Of a stretch of 10,455 nt of DNA, positions 9,240 to 10,455 are shown in pieces (positions within the stretch are counted from its first letter, which is position 1; each line of letters opens with the position of its first letter). Made by a program: the position numbers and the translations under genes. Under the pieces are notes generated by a model. That model had not been told where the DNA came from and made no database searches. It saw only the letters and a program-made list of their open reading frames with translations. The DNA comes from Azoarcus sp. (GTDB taxonomy: Bacteria; Pseudomonadota; Gammaproteobacteria; Burkholderiales; Rhodocyclaceae), in NCBI GenBank assembly GCA_031268685.1, contig JAIRWW010000047.1, positions 1-10,455 on the forward strand. Reading direction: 5' to 3'.

Positions 9240-10010
9240 TCACAGTGTCTTGATCCGCGCGATCAATTCCGCTGCGAACGCCAGATAAGCCTGCGCGCCG
9301 CGCGAAGAACGGTCGAATACCACGCCCGGCATGCCATGGCTGGGCGCTTCGGCCAGACGGATATTGCGCGGCACCACGGCGCTGAACACTTTGTTGCCGA
9401 AATGGCTTTCGAGCTGGGCCGAAACTTGTTGCTGCAAGGTGATGCGGGGGTCGAACATCACCCGCAACAAGCCGATGATCTTGAGGTCGCGGTTGAAATT
9501 GGCGTGAACCTTTTTGATCGAATTGACCAGATCGGAAAGCCCTTCCAGCGCAAAGTACTCACATTGCATCGGAATGATCACGCCATGCGCGCTGCACAAG
9601 CCATTGAGCGTCAGGAGCGACAGGGACGGCGGGCAATCGATGAGCACAAAATCGTAATCTGCATCGCGCGCGGCCAGCGCTTCGCGCAGGCGCTTTTCGC
9701 GCCGTTCGAGATTGACCAGCTCGATTTCGGCTCCGGCCAGATCGCGGTTGGCGGGCAAAACGTCGTAACTGCCGGACGGCGATTCGACCTTGACTGCTTC
9801 CAGTTCGGCCAGCCCCACCAGCAAGTGATAAACCGAGTGCGTAAGTTCGCGCTTGTCGATGCCGCTGCCCATGGTCGCATTGCCTTGCGGATCGAGATCG
9901 ACGAGCAGCGTGCGCTTTCCGGCCTGATGCAAGGCAGCGGCGAGATTGACGCTGGTCGTGGTCTTGCCCACGCCGCCTTTCTGGTTTGCCACGCAAAAGA
10001 CATGTGCCAT
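9240..10010 (-). CDS. parA: Chromosome partitioning ATPase ParA (Soj family)
   Basis: The 256-aa product is the DNA-binding ATPase whose ATP cycle, driven by ParB, moves the newly copied origins. The deviant Walker A motif KGGVGKTT is at residues 11-18, with the signature Lys11 at its head. LLVDLDPQGNAT (35-46) holds the A' aspartate Asp40. DYDFVLIDCPPSLSLLTLNG is the Walker B region. AEAPSHGMPGVVFD and GAQAYLAFAAEL are C-terminal signatures of the chromosomal Soj group. There is no N-terminal helix-turn-helix extension of the plasmid Ia type. The ATG at 10010 gives the usual MAHVFCVANQKGG start, although its ribosome binding site is poor. The frame stays open 15 codons further, but only to a TTG. 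Confidence 0.96.
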   Translation of the reverse strand: MAHVFCVANQKGGVGKTTTSVNLAAALHQAGKRTLLVDLDPQGNATMGSGIDKRELTHSVYHLLVGLAELEAVKVESPSGSYDVLPANRDLAGAEIELVNLERREKRLREALAARDADYDFVLIDCPPSLSLLTLNGLCSAHGVIIPMQCEYFALEGLSDLVNSIKKVHANFNRDLKIIGLLRVMFDPRITLQQQVSAQLESHFGNKVFSAVVPRNIRLAEAPSHGMPGVVFDRSSRGAQAYLAFAAELIARIKTL

Positions 10011-10254
10011 GGTCGTTGATGAAGATTCCCTGATGTCGCGCGGCCCCGCCGCCAATCCGGCAATGATAACTTGCCCCGACTGTGGCGGGGGAAACTACAG
10101 GTTCGCGGCGCGTGTTTGGGCTGTCACGCGGGGAAAGTTTTTCTTTTGGCTTGCAGCGGCGCGCGCGCGCCGATTCTGGATTCTGCATTGCGGGCATGGG
10201 CGGTCGCCGGATTTTCGCTATGCTTGGGCACATATCCTCAGAATGGAAGCGGCG
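10011..10254. promoter_or_regulatory. Divergent intergenic region between parA and the DUF1992 gene
   Basis: This 244-bp region must hold the promoters of both genes. For parA, TATCAT (10068-10063, 5/6 to the -10 consensus) is a possible -10 box, but no good -35 lies at the right distance. For the rightward gene, TATGCT (10219-10224) is a weak -10. A 5-bp stem CCCCG/CGGGG (10074-10078 with 10086-10090) and a CG palindrome at 10157-10172 are also present. No parS-like palindrome with a CACGTG core is seen here. Confidence 0.4.
10157..10172. repeat. 16-bp perfect CG palindrome
   Basis: CGGCGCGCGCGCGCCG is its own reverse complement, with an alternating CG core of ten bases. Such tracts can adopt left-handed DNA under negative supercoiling or serve as binding sites, but low complexity in a G+C-rich genome could also explain it. 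It lies between the divergent starts, about 80 bp upstream of the rightward gene. Confidence 0.6.
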
Positions 10255-10455
10255 ATGTCATCCATTTTCGACATTCTTGCCGAGCAACGCATCGTTGAGG
10301 CCGGGCGCAGGGGAGAGTTCGAGCGTCTGCCCGGCGCAGGGCGTCCGCTCATATTCGACGACGAGCCGCTGCTGTCGCCGGAGCAGCGCATGGCGAACAA
10401 AATCCTGAAAAACGCAGGCATTACACCCCGTGAGGTGCTGCTGCGCCGCGAGTTG
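10255..10455 (+). CDS. 5' end of a DUF1992 (YhdN / DnaJ-homologue C28-like) protein
   Basis: The first 67 codons are present and the gene runs off the right edge. The product begins MSSIFDILAEQRIVEAGRRG. It then shows the domain's diagnostic run of residues: GEFERLPGAGRPL (20-32), a DDEP cluster (35-38), SPEQRMANKILKNAG (41-55) and TPREVLLRREL (57-67). This matches E. coli YhdN, which reads EFDNLAGRGEPL...LKNAG...RRE over the same span. The biochemical function of the family is not established. The ATG at 10255 is chosen because GGAAG lies about 5 nt upstream; an in-frame ATG at 10243 would add MEAA but would bury that site. It is the only gene here reading rightward. Confidence 0.9.
   Translation, partial: MSSIFDILAEQRIVEAGRRGEFERLPGAGRPLIFDDEPLLSPEQRMANKILKNAGITPREVLLRREL

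Noticed and set aside
9240..10055. A longer parA beginning at 10055
   Set aside because: The start would be TTG with no Shine-Dalgarno, and the added 15 residues are not typical of Soj. The ATG at 10010 gives the normal N-terminus.
8202..10254. parS sites near parAB
   Set aside because: The consensus needs a CACGTG core. I saw no CACGTG here when reading the region, nor elsewhere in the window, so none is called.

Overview
This window looks like the chromosome of a betaproteobacterium. The basis is the gene order parA-parB-atpI-B-E-F-H-A-G-D-C, high G+C in the core genes, and ATP synthase subunits that follow the proteobacterial (E. coli-like) pattern closely. The order within Betaproteobacteria cannot be fixed from the sequence; a Rhodocyclales- or Nitrosomonadales-like organism is my guess. 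Almost all of the window is housekeeping, and I found no convincing new multi-gene system.

Right to left, in the direction of transcription of most genes: at the right edge the 5' end of a DUF1992/YhdN-type gene reads rightward (from 10255). A 244-bp divergent region holding a 16-bp CG palindrome separates it from parA (start 10010) and parB (start 9201), which read leftward and encode the chromosome partitioning ATPase and the parS-binding CTPase. A 148-bp gap with a candidate sigma70-type promoter (8254-8283) leads into the complete nine-gene atp operon (8201 down to 1239). It encodes AtpI, the membrane Fo subunits a, c and b, and the F1 subunits delta, alpha, gamma, beta and epsilon. Together these make the proton-driven F1Fo ATP synthase. 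Every catalytic and proton-path residue I checked is present. The operon ends at a perfect 12-bp stem terminator (1186-1213) that should work on both strands.

Left of the terminator is about 420 bp without a supportable gene. It contains a single copy of what looks like a dispersed proteobacterial intergenic repeat (1074-1097), two small stem-loops (911-961) and a good promoter candidate (855-884). That promoter would drive a leftward pair: an uncharacterised outer-membrane lipoprotein (762-61) and a second exported protein whose start overlaps the lipoprotein stop as ATGA and which runs off the left edge. The pair is clearly poorer in G+C than the atp genes and is the least understood part of the window.

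Two features of the layout stand out. The gene upstream of parA is a divergent DUF1992 gene rather than the rsmG/mnmG genes often found there. The atpD-atpC junction also carries a G+C-rich stem-loop and a short direct repeat.
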